Assembly: GCA_013214575.1 (NCBI GenBank)
Contig: JABSSD010000094.1
Coordinates: forward strand, 1 to 40,564
Length of the DNA stretch: 40,564 nt
Reading direction: 5' to 3'
Source: Paracoccaceae bacterium
Lineage (GTDB): Bacteria; Pseudomonadota; Alphaproteobacteria; Rhodobacterales; Rhodobacteraceae
The position numbers were made by a program, and so were the translations under genes. Positions within the stretch are counted from its first letter, which is position 1; each line of letters begins with the position of its first letter. Shown here piece by piece: positions 26,063 to 35,402 of the stretch. Under the pieces are notes generated by a model, which was given only the letters and a program-made list of their open reading frames with translations, did not search any database and was not told the DNA's origin.

Positions 26063-27481
26063 ATGAAACTGCACATCCCCTTTGACAATTCATACGCCCG
26101 CCTGGCGCCGGTGTTCTATAGCAAACAGACGCCCGAGCCGGTGAAATCCCCCAGCTTGATAACCTTCAACCAGGATCTGGCGCAATTGCTGGGGATCTCT
26201 CCGGGTGAAAGTGACGAGATGGCGCAGGTGTTTGGCGGCAATCAGCTGCCCGAGGGGGCCGAGCCGCTGGCGCAGCTTTACGCGGGGCACCAGTTTGGCA
26301 GCTACAACCCGCAGCTTGGCGATGGCCGCGCGGTATTGCTGGGGGAAACTGTCGGTCCCGACGGTCAGCGGCGCGATATCCAGCTCAAGGGGTCCGGGCG
26401 CACGCCCTATTCCCGCCGCGGCGATGGGCGCGCCTGGCTGGGACCGGTGCTGCGGGAATATGTGGTCTCCGAGGCCATGCATGCCCTTGGTATCCCCACC
26501 ACGCGGGCGCTGGCGGCGGTGGCAACCGGAGACATCGTCCAGCGCGAGCGCGGCCTGCCGGGGGCGGTGCTGACCCGCGTCGCCTCCAGCCATCTGCGGG
26601 TGGGCAGCTTTGAGGTGTTTGCCCGTCGCGGCGATATCAACAGTTTGAGACAGCTGACAGATTATGCAATTCAACGCCATTATCCGCAGGCAGAGGGGCC
26701 GATGGGACTGTTGCGCGCGGTGCGTGATGCGCAGAGCAAGCTGATCGCAGACTGGATGGCGGTGGGGTTTATCCACGGGGTGATGAATACGGACAACTCG
26801 TCGATCGCCGGCGAAACCATCGACTATGGTCCCTGCGCTTTCATGGATCACTACCACCCGCAAACGGTGTTCAGCTCCATCGACCGCAATGGCCGCTATG
26901 CCTATGACAACCAGCCCGAAATCGCCGTGTGGAACCTGGCGCAACTGGCCACAGCGCTGATCCAGCAGCTTGACGATCCGCAAGAGGGGGTGGAGCAGGC
27001 AACCGAGATCGTGCATGCCATGCCCGCGCTAACGCAGCAGCACTGGGAACAAAATTTTCGCGCCAAGCTGGGCCTCTCAAGCTCGCGCGACAATGATCTG
27101 CAGCTAATCTCTGACCTGCTTAGCCTGATGGCCCAGAACCAAAGCGATTTCACCAATACATTCCGCGCTCTGGCGACCGGCAGTGGCAGCGATCACTTTG
27201 CGGATCGCGCTGGCTTTGAGAACTGGCAGACCCGCTGGCAGGCGCGGCAGGCGGATGAACCCGATCCACAGGCGCTGATGCTCAGCCGCAATCCCGCCTA
27301 TATTCCGCGAAATCACCAAATCGAACAGATGATAACCGCCGCGGTGGCGGGCGATTACGCGCCGTTTCACCGCCTGAATCAGGTGCTGGCCCAGCCCTTT
27401 GCACAGCAGCCTGACCAGGCTGACCTGCGCCAGCCACCAACCCCGGATCAGGTGGTCCCGGCGACCTTTTGCGGCACCTGA
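26063..27481 (+). CDS. selO: Protein adenylyltransferase SelO
   Basis: Pseudokinase-fold enzyme that transfers AMP to Ser/Thr/Tyr residues of partner proteins in redox homeostasis. 472 residues from the ATG at 26063 (MKLHIPFDNSYARLAPVFYS). Diagnostic pieces are YAGHQFGSYNPQLGDGRAVL, the KGSGRTPYSRRGDGRAWLGP loop, LREYVVSEAMHALGIPTTRAL, and GVMNTDNSSIAGETIDYGPC with the metal-binding N-D and D-Y-G residues. The usual C-terminal redox cysteine/selenocysteine is not obvious at the short C-terminus, which ends VVPATFCGT (one cysteine near the end, as in many bacterial forms). Confidence 0.93.
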   Translation: MKLHIPFDNSYARLAPVFYSKQTPEPVKSPSLITFNQDLAQLLGISPGESDEMAQVFGGNQLPEGAEPLAQLYAGHQFGSYNPQLGDGRAVLLGETVGPDGQRRDIQLKGSGRTPYSRRGDGRAWLGPVLREYVVSEAMHALGIPTTRALAAVATGDIVQRERGLPGAVLTRVASSHLRVGSFEVFARRGDINSLRQLTDYAIQRHYPQAEGPMGLLRAVRDAQSKLIADWMAVGFIHGVMNTDNSSIAGETIDYGPCAFMDHYHPQTVFSSIDRNGRYAYDNQPEIAVWNLAQLATALIQQLDDPQEGVEQATEIVHAMPALTQQHWEQNFRAKLGLSSSRDNDLQLISDLLSLMAQNQSDFTNTFRALATGSGSDHFADRAGFENWQTRWQARQADEPDPQALMLSRNPAYIPRNHQIEQMITAAVAGDYAPFHRLNQVLAQPFAQQPDQADLRQPPTPDQVVPATFCGT

Positions 27482-27486
27482 TCCCA

Positions 27487-27560
27487 TTCATCTGGCTTTA
27501 AATATCCTCGGGGGTGAATTGGCCAACGGCCAAGAGGGGGCAGACAGCTCCCTTTTGAGC
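27487..27560. repeat. Dispersed 3' element, copy 6, with GC hairpin
   Basis: The core cattcatctggctttaaata follows the selO stop by a few bases. The downstream part agggggcagacagctccctt forms a short hairpin with a T-run (about 27531-27555) and probably terminates selO. This gives the fullest copy of the element. Confidence 0.55.
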
Positions 27561-27637
27561 GCCCCTTGGATTGAGAGCAAACCGGCCTGTACCTGGTCGG
27601 CAGAATAGCCAATACTCAGCCAACCAAAGGAATTTTG

Positions 27638-28336
27638 ATGTCTGTCCCAACCCTGCGCCTGGCCAGTTACAATATTCAGAAATGTGTTGGTATGGACCTG
27701 CGCCGCAGGCCGCGGCGCACCTTGCAGGTAATCGACGGCACCGGCGCTCAGATCGTGCTGCTGCAAGAGGCAGACAAGCGACTGCCCCCGCGACCCGCTG
27801 CCTTGCCGCATTTTGTGCTGGACGAGGCCGGCTGGCAGATTGCCAACCTGGGCGGCGCCGGCTCTCTGGGCTGGCATGGCAACGCGATTTTATGGCGCTC
27901 AGACTCGGTGACAATGCGCGATCACGGCCACTTCAAGCTGCCGGGGCTGGGACCGCGTGGTGCGGTCTGGGCGCGGTTCGACACCGCCATCGGCCCGCTG
28001 CGGGTGATCGGGGCGCATCTTGGGTTGACCGGCAGGGTGCGCCACGAACAGGTGCTGCATCTGGCCCGCGAGAGCGCCAGTTTTGATGACACACCCCTAG
28101 TCTGGGGCGGTGACTTTAACGAGTGGTCGCGGGCCCCGGTTCTGGATCATCTGGCGCCGGAAATGACCTTTTTGGCGCCCAAACCGAGTTTCCCGGCGCT
28201 GCGCCCCATTGGCGCCCTGGACCGGATCGCCATTGGCCCGGATCTACAGGTGGCGGCGCATGGGGTTTACAGCGAACGCCCGGCCCATATTGCCTCGGAT
28301 CATCTGCCGGTCTGGGCTGACCTGCGTCGCGCATGA
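27638..28336 (+). CDS. Endonuclease/exonuclease/phosphatase (EEP) family protein
   Basis: 232-residue member of the EEP superfamily. Metal-site motifs are SYNIQKCVGMD (Asn near residue 11), LLQEAD with the catalytic Glu, VIGAHLG, WGGDFNEW, and the final SDHLPVWADL with the Asp-His pair. No signal peptide is seen. The substrate could be DNA, a phosphoester or a lipid headgroup; sequence alone does not say. The ATG at 27638 has an AAAGGA site; a TTG three bases earlier is less likely. Followed directly by a strong terminator. Confidence 0.88.
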   Translation: MSVPTLRLASYNIQKCVGMDLRRRPRRTLQVIDGTGAQIVLLQEADKRLPPRPAALPHFVLDEAGWQIANLGGAGSLGWHGNAILWRSDSVTMRDHGHFKLPGLGPRGAVWARFDTAIGPLRVIGAHLGLTGRVRHEQVLHLARESASFDDTPLVWGGDFNEWSRAPVLDHLAPEMTFLAPKPSFPALRPIGALDRIAIGPDLQVAAHGVYSERPAHIASDHLPVWADLRRA

Positions 28337-28373
28337 AAAACCCCGCCCCGGTGAGCACCGGAGCGGGGTTTCA
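28337..28373 (+). terminator. Terminator of the EEP gene
   Basis: Stem aaaccccg...ccggt / accgg...cggggttt with a short loop, followed by tcaattttttt. Lies directly after the stop and separates it from the convergent DEAD-box gene. Confidence 0.85.
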
Positions 28374-28407
28374 ATTTTTTTAGAGTTAACCAGTGGTCAC
28401 GCTGCAG

Positions 28408-29709
28408 TTAAGCTGCGGTGCGGTTGCCGCCACCGCCACCACCGCTGCGCCGCCGCCGGCTCTGACCGCCGGGTTTGGCGCCGTCACCGCCACCGGCAGA
28501 TCTGCGCTGGCCACCACCGCCGCCGCCGCGACGCCGGTTGCCACCACCGCCACTGGGTTTCTTGGCGCCGGGCTGAACTTCCCAAGGGGTGCCCGAGGCC
28601 ACCGGAATGGTGGTGCCCAGAACCTTTTGGATGTCCTTCAATTCGCCCATTTCATCGGGGGAACAGAAAGCAATCGCGGCGCCGTCCTTACCGGCCCGTG
28701 CGGTGCGGCCGATGCGGTGCACATAGGCGTCGGGCACATTGGGCAGGTCATAGTTGTAAACGTGTTTGACGTCCGGGATATCCAGTCCACGGGCCGCCAC
28801 ATCGGTGGCCACCAGCACTTTGATCTGACCGGATTTAAACGCTGCAATTGCCCGGTCGCGCTGGCCCTGGCTTTTGTTGCCGTGGATGGAGGCGGTTGAG
28901 AAACCAGCTTTTTCCAGCGTCTTCATCAGCTTTTCCGAGCCGTGCTTGGTGCGGCCAAAGACCAGCGAACGCTCGTCTGTGTGCTTGGACAGCAGCTCTT
29001 TCAGCAGCGCAGTCTTTTCCGCCTTGGCGATGAAGTGCACCTCTTGGGTGACCTTGTCGGCGGCCTTGCCGGGAGGCGAGACTTCGACCCGAATTGGGCT
29101 TTTGAGGTAGCTGGAGGCGATCTCGTTCATCTGTTTTGGCATGGTGGCCGAGAACAGCATGGTCTGGCGCTCGGTTGGCAGCAGCGCGGCGATTTTGCGC
29201 AGGGCGTGGATAAAGCCCATGTCCAGCATCTGATCGGCTTCGTCGAGCACCAGGAAATCACAGGAGCCGAGGTTCAGGGCGCGACGGTCCAGAATGTCCA
29301 GCAAGCGACCGGGGGTGGCGACCAGAATGTCGGTGCCACGGGCAATCCGCTGGATCTGCGGGTTGATCGAGACGCCGCCGACAACCAGGCCGACTTTCAT
29401 CGAGCTGCCTTCGATCAGCAGTTGAAGCTGCTGGCTGATCTGGTTGGCCAGCTCGCGGGTTGGCGCCAGAATCAGACCGCGTACGGTCTTGGGAGCGGGT
29501 TTGCGCTCATATTGCATCATCTGGGCAATCAGCGGCACCCCAAAGGCTACGGTTTTGCCTGTGCCGGTCTGAGCCAGGCCCAGCACGTCGCGGCCCTGCA
29601 GCGCATGCGGGATTGCGTGTGATTGAATCGGGGTCGGGTCTTTGAAACCCATGGCTTCGATCCGGGCCAGAAGCTTCTCGGGAAGCCCCATTGTTGAGAA
29701 TTCGCTCAA
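28408..29709 (-). CDS. DEAD-box RNA helicase
   Basis: ATP-dependent RNA helicase of 433 residues. Motifs in order are the Q motif (FKDPTPIQ), Walker A AQTGTGKT (46-53), PTRELA, TPGRL, DEAD, SAT, and in the C-terminal RecA domain VFGRT, ATDVAARGLDIP and YVHRIGRTARAG. The last 50 residues are Gly/Arg-rich (RGG-like), an RNA-binding tail. The start is best set at TTG 29709, which follows AAAGGATA with good spacing; the frame continues upstream but loses gene character. An overlapping two-codon ORF (29714-29706) precedes it. Relatives act in cold shock and ribosome assembly. Confidence 0.93.
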   Translation of the reverse strand: MSEFSTMGLPEKLLARIEAMGFKDPTPIQSHAIPHALQGRDVLGLAQTGTGKTVAFGVPLIAQMMQYERKPAPKTVRGLILAPTRELANQISQQLQLLIEGSSMKVGLVVGGVSINPQIQRIARGTDILVATPGRLLDILDRRALNLGSCDFLVLDEADQMLDMGFIHALRKIAALLPTERQTMLFSATMPKQMNEIASSYLKSPIRVEVSPPGKAADKVTQEVHFIAKAEKTALLKELLSKHTDERSLVFGRTKHGSEKLMKTLEKAGFSTASIHGNKSQGQRDRAIAAFKSGQIKVLVATDVAARGLDIPDVKHVYNYDLPNVPDAYVHRIGRTARAGKDGAAIAFCSPDEMGELKDIQKVLGTTIPVASGTPWEVQPGAKKPSGGGGNRRRGGGGGGQRRSAGGGDGAKPGGQSRRRRSGGGGGGNRTAA

Positions 29710-30074
29710 GTCATATCCTTTCGCAGCCCCTGCAGATGCAACGGCCGGTTTTGTCGCAACCTGTGCGACGAGTTGGGGGCAGGGACCTCGGGCGCAGCTG
29801 GCCGTATGCCAGCGAGCCGGTCGTCTGCTCGTGCCCCACGCGTGATTTTGGGAACGCAGGTATTTCACTGTAGGCGCTGGAGACCGGAGTCTCGGAGGGG
29901 ACAAAATTGCCCGAACGCCTCTGCTCACGCGGCAGAGAGGGATACCTGTTGGGCCAAATGGCTGTGGATAAGGTATTTGTCAACCGGCATTCTGTGATTA
30001 AATCCGGTTTTCGGGCGGCTGTTCTTTCGTTACACAGGGCAACCAAGCGCAATGTGAGCGCACAGAGGATGCCG
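29710..30074. other. 365-bp divergent intergenic region
   Basis: Lies between the DEAD-box gene and fur. It contains the RNA helicase leader with the two-codon ORF at its end, and a promoter candidate for fur. Several frames are open but have no gene-like composition or start. I see no other gene, RNA or repeat in it. Confidence 0.6.
29977..30004 (+). promoter_or_regulatory. Candidate promoter of fur
   Basis: TTGTCA and TAAATC are spaced by 16 bases, about 70 bases before the fur ATG. Spacing and hexamers are acceptable but not consensus. Confidence 0.35.
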
Positions 30075-30488
30075 ATGACTGATACAATCATTTCCCGCTG
30101 CGAGGCCATGGGCCTGCGTATGACCGGTCAACGCCGGATCATTGCCCGTGTCCTGCAGGACAGTGTAGATCACCCGGATGTGGAGGCCTTATATGCCCGT
30201 GCCAGTGCGCTGGACGCCGGTATCTCGATTGCGACGGTCTATCGGACCGTCAAGCTGTTTGAGGAAGCCGGTATACTGGAGCGGCTGGAGTTTGGCGATG
30301 GCCGCGCCCGCTATGAGGATGCCGAGCGCGAGCACCATGACCATTTGATTGATATGAATTCCGGTGAGGTGATCGAATTTGTTGATCCCGACATCGAGGC
30401 GCTGCAGGAAAAGATCGCCCAGAAGCTGGGTTATGAGCTGAAGGGCCATAAGCTGGAGCTCTATGGGGTGCCCATCCGCAAGAGGTAA
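30075..30488 (+). CDS. fur: Fur-family metalloregulator (Fur/Mur)
   Basis: 137-residue Fur-like repressor. A winged-helix N-terminus (LRMTGQRRIIARVL, ISIATVYRTVKLFEEAGILE recognition helix) is followed by FGDGRARYEDAEREHHDHLI with the metal-binding His cluster, then the GEVIEFVDPDIEALQEKIAQKLG dimer strand-helix region. In the roseobacter group the single Fur-like protein of this type usually senses manganese (Mur), so the physiological metal is uncertain. ATG 30075 follows AGAGG; an upstream in-frame ATG at 30069 is possible. No CxxC zinc motif is present, as usual for Mur. Confidence 0.92.
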   Translation: MTDTIISRCEAMGLRMTGQRRIIARVLQDSVDHPDVEALYARASALDAGISIATVYRTVKLFEEAGILERLEFGDGRARYEDAEREHHDHLIDMNSGEVIEFVDPDIEALQEKIAQKLGYELKGHKLELYGVPIRKR

Positions 30489-30535
30489 AGGACCGGGATT
30501 CGTTTCATTGTTGGGGCGCCTGCTGGGTCGGGCTT

Positions 30536-30570
30536 GGATTGAGTATTTTAGGCAAAAAGAAATCCCCCGG
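30536..30570. repeat. Dispersed 3' element, copy 7 (inverted)
   Basis: Contains gagtattttaggcaaaaaga and then aatccccc. Lies between the convergent ends of fur and the PEP-mutase family gene. Confidence 0.55.
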
Positions 30571-30575
30571 GGGGG

Positions 30576-31415
30576 CTAGCTGTTACCGGCTGTCCTTTGG
30601 GTCATGAAGCGGCTGGCCTCGGCGTGGCTGAGGGCCTGCTCCGCATAGCCGAAGGTGCCCTGTTCGAGGATCTCGTTTGCCGCCCGTACCAGGGCGCCCA
30701 GGGCGGCGCGGGCAAAAGAGCCGCCGACGCTGATGCGTTTGACGCCGGCATCGGCAAGGTCGGTCACAGACCAGTTTGGCCCGCTTAGGCCCATGACCAC
30801 ATTCACCGGCTTGTCCAGGTTGCGGCACAGGGTTGCGATCAAGGCCAAGTCCGGCAGGCCAGGGGCGTATAACACCTCTGCTCCGGCCTCGCTGAAGGCC
30901 TGCAGCCGGGCGATGGTGTCCGCGAGGTCTGGCCGTCCACAGACAAAATTTTCGGCGCGGGCAGTCAGCAAAAAGGGTTTGTCTGCGCAGGTTTCGGCCG
31001 CGGCCTGGATGCGCTCGACGGCGAGATCGAATTCGTAGATCGGGCTGTCGGGGTAGCCGGTTGTGTCCTCGATTGAGCCACCGACCAGACCGATTTCCAT
31101 CGCCTGCAGAATGGTTATTTCGCAAGCCTTGGGGGCGGCGCCAAAACCATTTTCCAAATCGGCGGAGACCGGCAGGTCACAGGCGGCGACAATGTCGCGG
31201 GCGTTGGCCAGAATTTCATCGCGGCTGATGGCGCCTTCGGAATCTGTTTTGCCAATCGAAAAAGCCAGACCTGCACTGGTTGTTGCCAGCGCCTCGAAGC
31301 CCAGCGAGCCCAGTATCATTGCGCTGCCCGCGGACCATGGGTTGGGCATGACAAATGCGCCCGGGCGGCTATGAAGATCGCGAAATATCTGGTGTTTTTG
31401 AATAAGTGATGTCAT
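30576..31415 (-). CDS. Isocitrate lyase/phosphoenolpyruvate mutase family protein
   Basis: 279-residue TIM-barrel enzyme of the PEP mutase/isocitrate lyase superfamily (PEPM clade). It has the motifs GAFVMPNPWSAGSAMILG, LATTSAGLAFS, VSADLENGFG (Mg-binding Asp), SIEDTTGYPDSP and ARAENF, typical of the oxaloacetate-decarboxylase/2-methylisocitrate-lyase-like group, but without the KKCGH loop of true isocitrate lyase. The true reaction cannot be fixed from sequence. The ATG at 31415 has a GGGAGA site; an upstream ATG at 31460 is less likely. Confidence 0.85.
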   Translation of the reverse strand: MTSLIQKHQIFRDLHSRPGAFVMPNPWSAGSAMILGSLGFEALATTSAGLAFSIGKTDSEGAISRDEILANARDIVAACDLPVSADLENGFGAAPKACEITILQAMEIGLVGGSIEDTTGYPDSPIYEFDLAVERIQAAAETCADKPFLLTARAENFVCGRPDLADTIARLQAFSEAGAEVLYAPGLPDLALIATLCRNLDKPVNVVMGLSGPNWSVTDLADAGVKRISVGGSFARAALGALVRAANEILEQGTFGYAEQALSHAEASRFMTQRTAGNS

Positions 31416-31616
31416 CAAATTTCTCCCTGAAAAATTGATCCTAGCACAATGGGGAATCATGTCGACGTATCAATATCTGTGATGTAGGGCGGCACGTCTT
31501 GTTGCGCTGGTTGGGCCGGATTGTCGCGAATGGACGCGCCTTGTTGGCGAAAATGCAGTTGGTCTGGGCGGATTGTGCCAGCACGGGCTGGCGATCTCTC
31601 TGATGGAAATGCGCGT

Positions 31617-32510
31617 ATGAACAATCTTAACGGTATCTTGCTGGTGGTCGCGTCGATGGCCGCCTTTACGCTGGAAGATATGTTCATCAAACACCTGTCG
31701 GCGGATATGCCGGTGGGACAGATCCTGATTCTTCTGGGGCTTGGCAGCAGCAGCGTGTTTGCGGCCCTGGCCTGGTACAAGGGACATAATCTGCTGGCGC
31801 GAGCGGCGTGGAAACCTGCGGCGGTGCTGCGGACTCTGGCTGAGGCTGTTGGTGCGATGTGTTTTGCAACGGCGCTGGCGCTGGTGGATATATCAACCGT
31901 GGCGGCGGTGTTTCAGGCCTTGCCGCTGGTGATCACCATGGCCGCCGCCGTGTTCCTGAAGGAACAGGTGGGGTGGCGCCGCTGGAGCGCCATTTCGGTG
32001 GGCTTTGTTGGGGTGCTGCTGATCATCCGTCCTGGATTTGACGGCTTTGAGCCGGCCTCGGTACTGGTGCTACTGTCGGTGTTTGCCATTGCTGCTCGCG
32101 ATCTTCTGACCCGGTTTGTCGATGCCTCGGTGTCGTCTACGGTTGTCAGTTTTCAGGGCTTTGCGGCGCTGATGGTGGCTGGAATACTGCTGCTTGTATT
32201 GGTCCCCGGCGAGATCAGCGCAGTGAGTGCGGTGAGCAGCCCACAGGCGCTGATGATTTTTGGCGGCGTGGTGTTTGGCGTCATGGGCTATTACGGCATT
32301 GTGGTGGCCATGCGGGTGGGGGATGCCTCGGCGGTGACGCCCTTTCGATACTCGCGACTGTTGTTTTCAATTCTTGCGGGCATGGTGATGTTCGATGAAC
32401 GTCCCGATATGATGACACTGGCCGGGGCCTCGCTGATCATTGGCTCCGGGTTGTATACCTTTCTGCGGGAACGCAGATTGGCACGTGCCAATGGCATGGT
32501 TGCGGCTTAG
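31617..32510 (+). CDS. EamA-family (DMT) membrane transporter
   Basis: 297-residue inner-membrane protein with ten predicted hydrophobic helices in two EamA repeats (the first about 1-140, the second 150-290). Typical positions include FTLEDMFIKHLSADMPVGQI, LALVDISTVAAVFQALPLVI and the second-half DASAVTPFRYSRLLFSILAG. Substrate not predictable. The ATG at 31617 begins MNNLNGILLVV with a GGAA-type site; the longer frame is rejected because it lacks a start and its added residues are not helical. Divergent from the PEP-mutase gene. Confidence 0.87.
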   Translation: MNNLNGILLVVASMAAFTLEDMFIKHLSADMPVGQILILLGLGSSSVFAALAWYKGHNLLARAAWKPAAVLRTLAEAVGAMCFATALALVDISTVAAVFQALPLVITMAAAVFLKEQVGWRRWSAISVGFVGVLLIIRPGFDGFEPASVLVLLSVFAIAARDLLTRFVDASVSSTVVSFQGFAALMVAGILLLVLVPGEISAVSAVSSPQALMIFGGVVFGVMGYYGIVVAMRVGDASAVTPFRYSRLLFSILAGMVMFDERPDMMTLAGASLIIGSGLYTFLRERRLARANGMVAA

Positions 32511-32617
32511 GGGTCGAAAAATAACGGCGCCTGCCGGTCAGCCCAACGTTGCAGGACTTCTGAGGGCTCTGCGGGTTTTGCGGGCGGGCAGCAGAGTGTT
32601 AGCGATAACGCCTGAGG

Positions 32618-33959
<1,342 letters not shown>

Positions 33960-33981
33960 GCCAGCCGATCAGAGTAATTTC

Positions 33982-34013
33982 AACGCCCCGGATGCAGGTC
34001 CGGGGCGTTTTTT
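33982..34013 (+). terminator. Terminator of eno
   Basis: Stem aacgccccgga / tccggggcgtt with a six-base loop followed by a T-run (34007-34013). Confidence 0.92.
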
Positions 34014-34118
34014 GTTGGCAGCGAACAGCCCAACCGGAATGGCGATCACAACATTGCGATTTTGATAAACACCGCGATGGGGTAACTTGCGCTGAACAAA
34101 ATGGAAGGGGAAGACGGT

Positions 34119-34952
34119 ATGATTGTTAAAACACTTGCCGCGGTGGCGCTGTTTGCCTGTGCTGCCAGTCCTGCATTTGCGCAGGACACTAAACGTGCGA
34201 TTACCAATGTCAAAGGTGATGTCTGGCGATTTCAAAACAACTTCCATTTCTCGGTGTTTGTGATCACCGATGACGGTGTCATTGTCAGCGACCCGATCAA
34301 CGCCGAAGCTGCCGCCTGGCTGAAAAATGAAATCTCGAAATTGACGGACGCGCCGATAACCCATTTGGTCTATAGCCACAGCCATGGCGATCATGCCTCT
34401 GGTGGGGCGGTATTTGCTGACACGGCAACGGTCTTTGCCGGCGCCAACGGGCCAGCCGAGATTGACGGGGTGATCCCTGACATGCAGGTCTCTGAGGGGA
34501 TCAATTTCACCTCTGGCGATCATAGCTTTGAAATAACCCCGCTGGGCTCTGGTCATGGCAGCGACATGCTGGCGCTGGTCATCCGGCCCGAAAACGTCGC
34601 ATTTATCGTCGATGTTGTGACGCCCAAGCGACTGCCATTCAAGAATTTCCCGGGGGCTGATATTGGCGGCTACATTGATCAGATCCGGGTGGTTGAAACG
34701 CTTGAATTTGATGTGCTGGTGCCGGGTCACGGTGGCTTGGGCGGCAAGGTCGACGCCACTGAGAACCGCCAATATGTCGAGTGGCTGCGGGATGCGGTGA
34801 CGGCAGATTTGAAACAGGGCAACAGTGTCGAAGAGATTGTCGCCTCGCTTGATACAAGTGCCTACGCCGATTGGGGGAATTATGAAAGCTGGCGGGATCT
34901 CAATATTCGCGGGATGGCAGATTGGCTGGTTGAAAGCGGGGCGCTGAACTAA
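34119..34952 (+). CDS. Secreted metallo-beta-lactamase-fold hydrolase
   Basis: 277-residue protein with a Sec signal peptide (MIVKTLAAVALFACAASPAF, cut after residue 21). The complete MBL metal set is visible: His87, His89, Asp91, His92 (HSHGDH), His146 (GSGHGSD), Asp165 (FIVDVV) and His204 (VPGHGG). The protein is therefore likely active and periplasmic. It may be a quinoprotein-associated or other non-beta-lactam hydrolase; substrate unknown. ATG 34119 has an AGGGGAAG site and gives a clean signal peptide, so an earlier ATG at 34101 is rejected. It stands alone between eno and rpsU. Confidence 0.85.
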   Translation: MIVKTLAAVALFACAASPAFAQDTKRAITNVKGDVWRFQNNFHFSVFVITDDGVIVSDPINAEAAAWLKNEISKLTDAPITHLVYSHSHGDHASGGAVFADTATVFAGANGPAEIDGVIPDMQVSEGINFTSGDHSFEITPLGSGHGSDMLALVIRPENVAFIVDVVTPKRLPFKNFPGADIGGYIDQIRVVETLEFDVLVPGHGGLGGKVDATENRQYVEWLRDAVTADLKQGNSVEEIVASLDTSAYADWGNYESWRDLNIRGMADWLVESGALN

Positions 34953-35134
34953 GCGGCAATTTTGCCCCACGGACAGGTGCCAGTGGAGACAAGATGGGCG
35001 CCAGACGTGGTTTGATTGCTGCACCCGGTGAATTTCGCGTCACAGCAGACTCGACAAAACACTATCATCTTGATACGGGGCGGGTTCATGCAAATCATTG
35101 CAGCTGAATTCTAGAAAAAGGTGGCGAAACCCAC

Positions 35135-35335
35135 ATGCAGGTTAGTGTTCGCGACAACAATGTCGACCAAGCCCTTCGGGCCTTGAAGAAAAAACTACAG
35201 CGCGAAGGCGTGTTCCGTGAAATGAAGCTGAAGCAGCATTTCGAGAAACCGTCTGAGAAAAAAGCGCGCAACAAGGCGGAAGCGATCCGTCGTGCCCGTA
35301 AATTGGCTCGTAAAAAATTGGAGCGCGAAGGGTGA
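35135..35335 (+). CDS. rpsU: 30S ribosomal protein S21
   Basis: 66-residue basic protein: [20 protein letters not shown], then [20 protein letters not shown] and a Lys/Arg-rich tail. The start has AAAGGTGG upstream. A strong terminator follows, and the accessory region begins right after it. Confidence 0.97.
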   Translation: MQVSVRDNNVDQALRALKKKLQREGVFREMKLKQHFEKPSEKKARNKAEAIRRARKLARKKLEREG

Positions 35336-35366
35336 TGTAAATCACGCTGTTGCCCTGACGAACTTG

Positions 35367-35402
35367 AAAACCCCCGCGGACAATTGACCGCGGGGTTTTT
35401 TG
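35367..35402 (+). terminator. Terminator of rpsU
   Basis: Stem aaaaccccc-gcgg / ccgcggggtttt around a short loop, then TTTTTTG. The following gene relic is joined to its last T residues. Confidence 0.88.

Noticed and set aside
29710-29928. N-terminal extension of the DEAD-box helicase to 29928
   Set aside because: The frame is open but the encoded residues are not protein-like, and a good ribosome site precedes TTG 29709.
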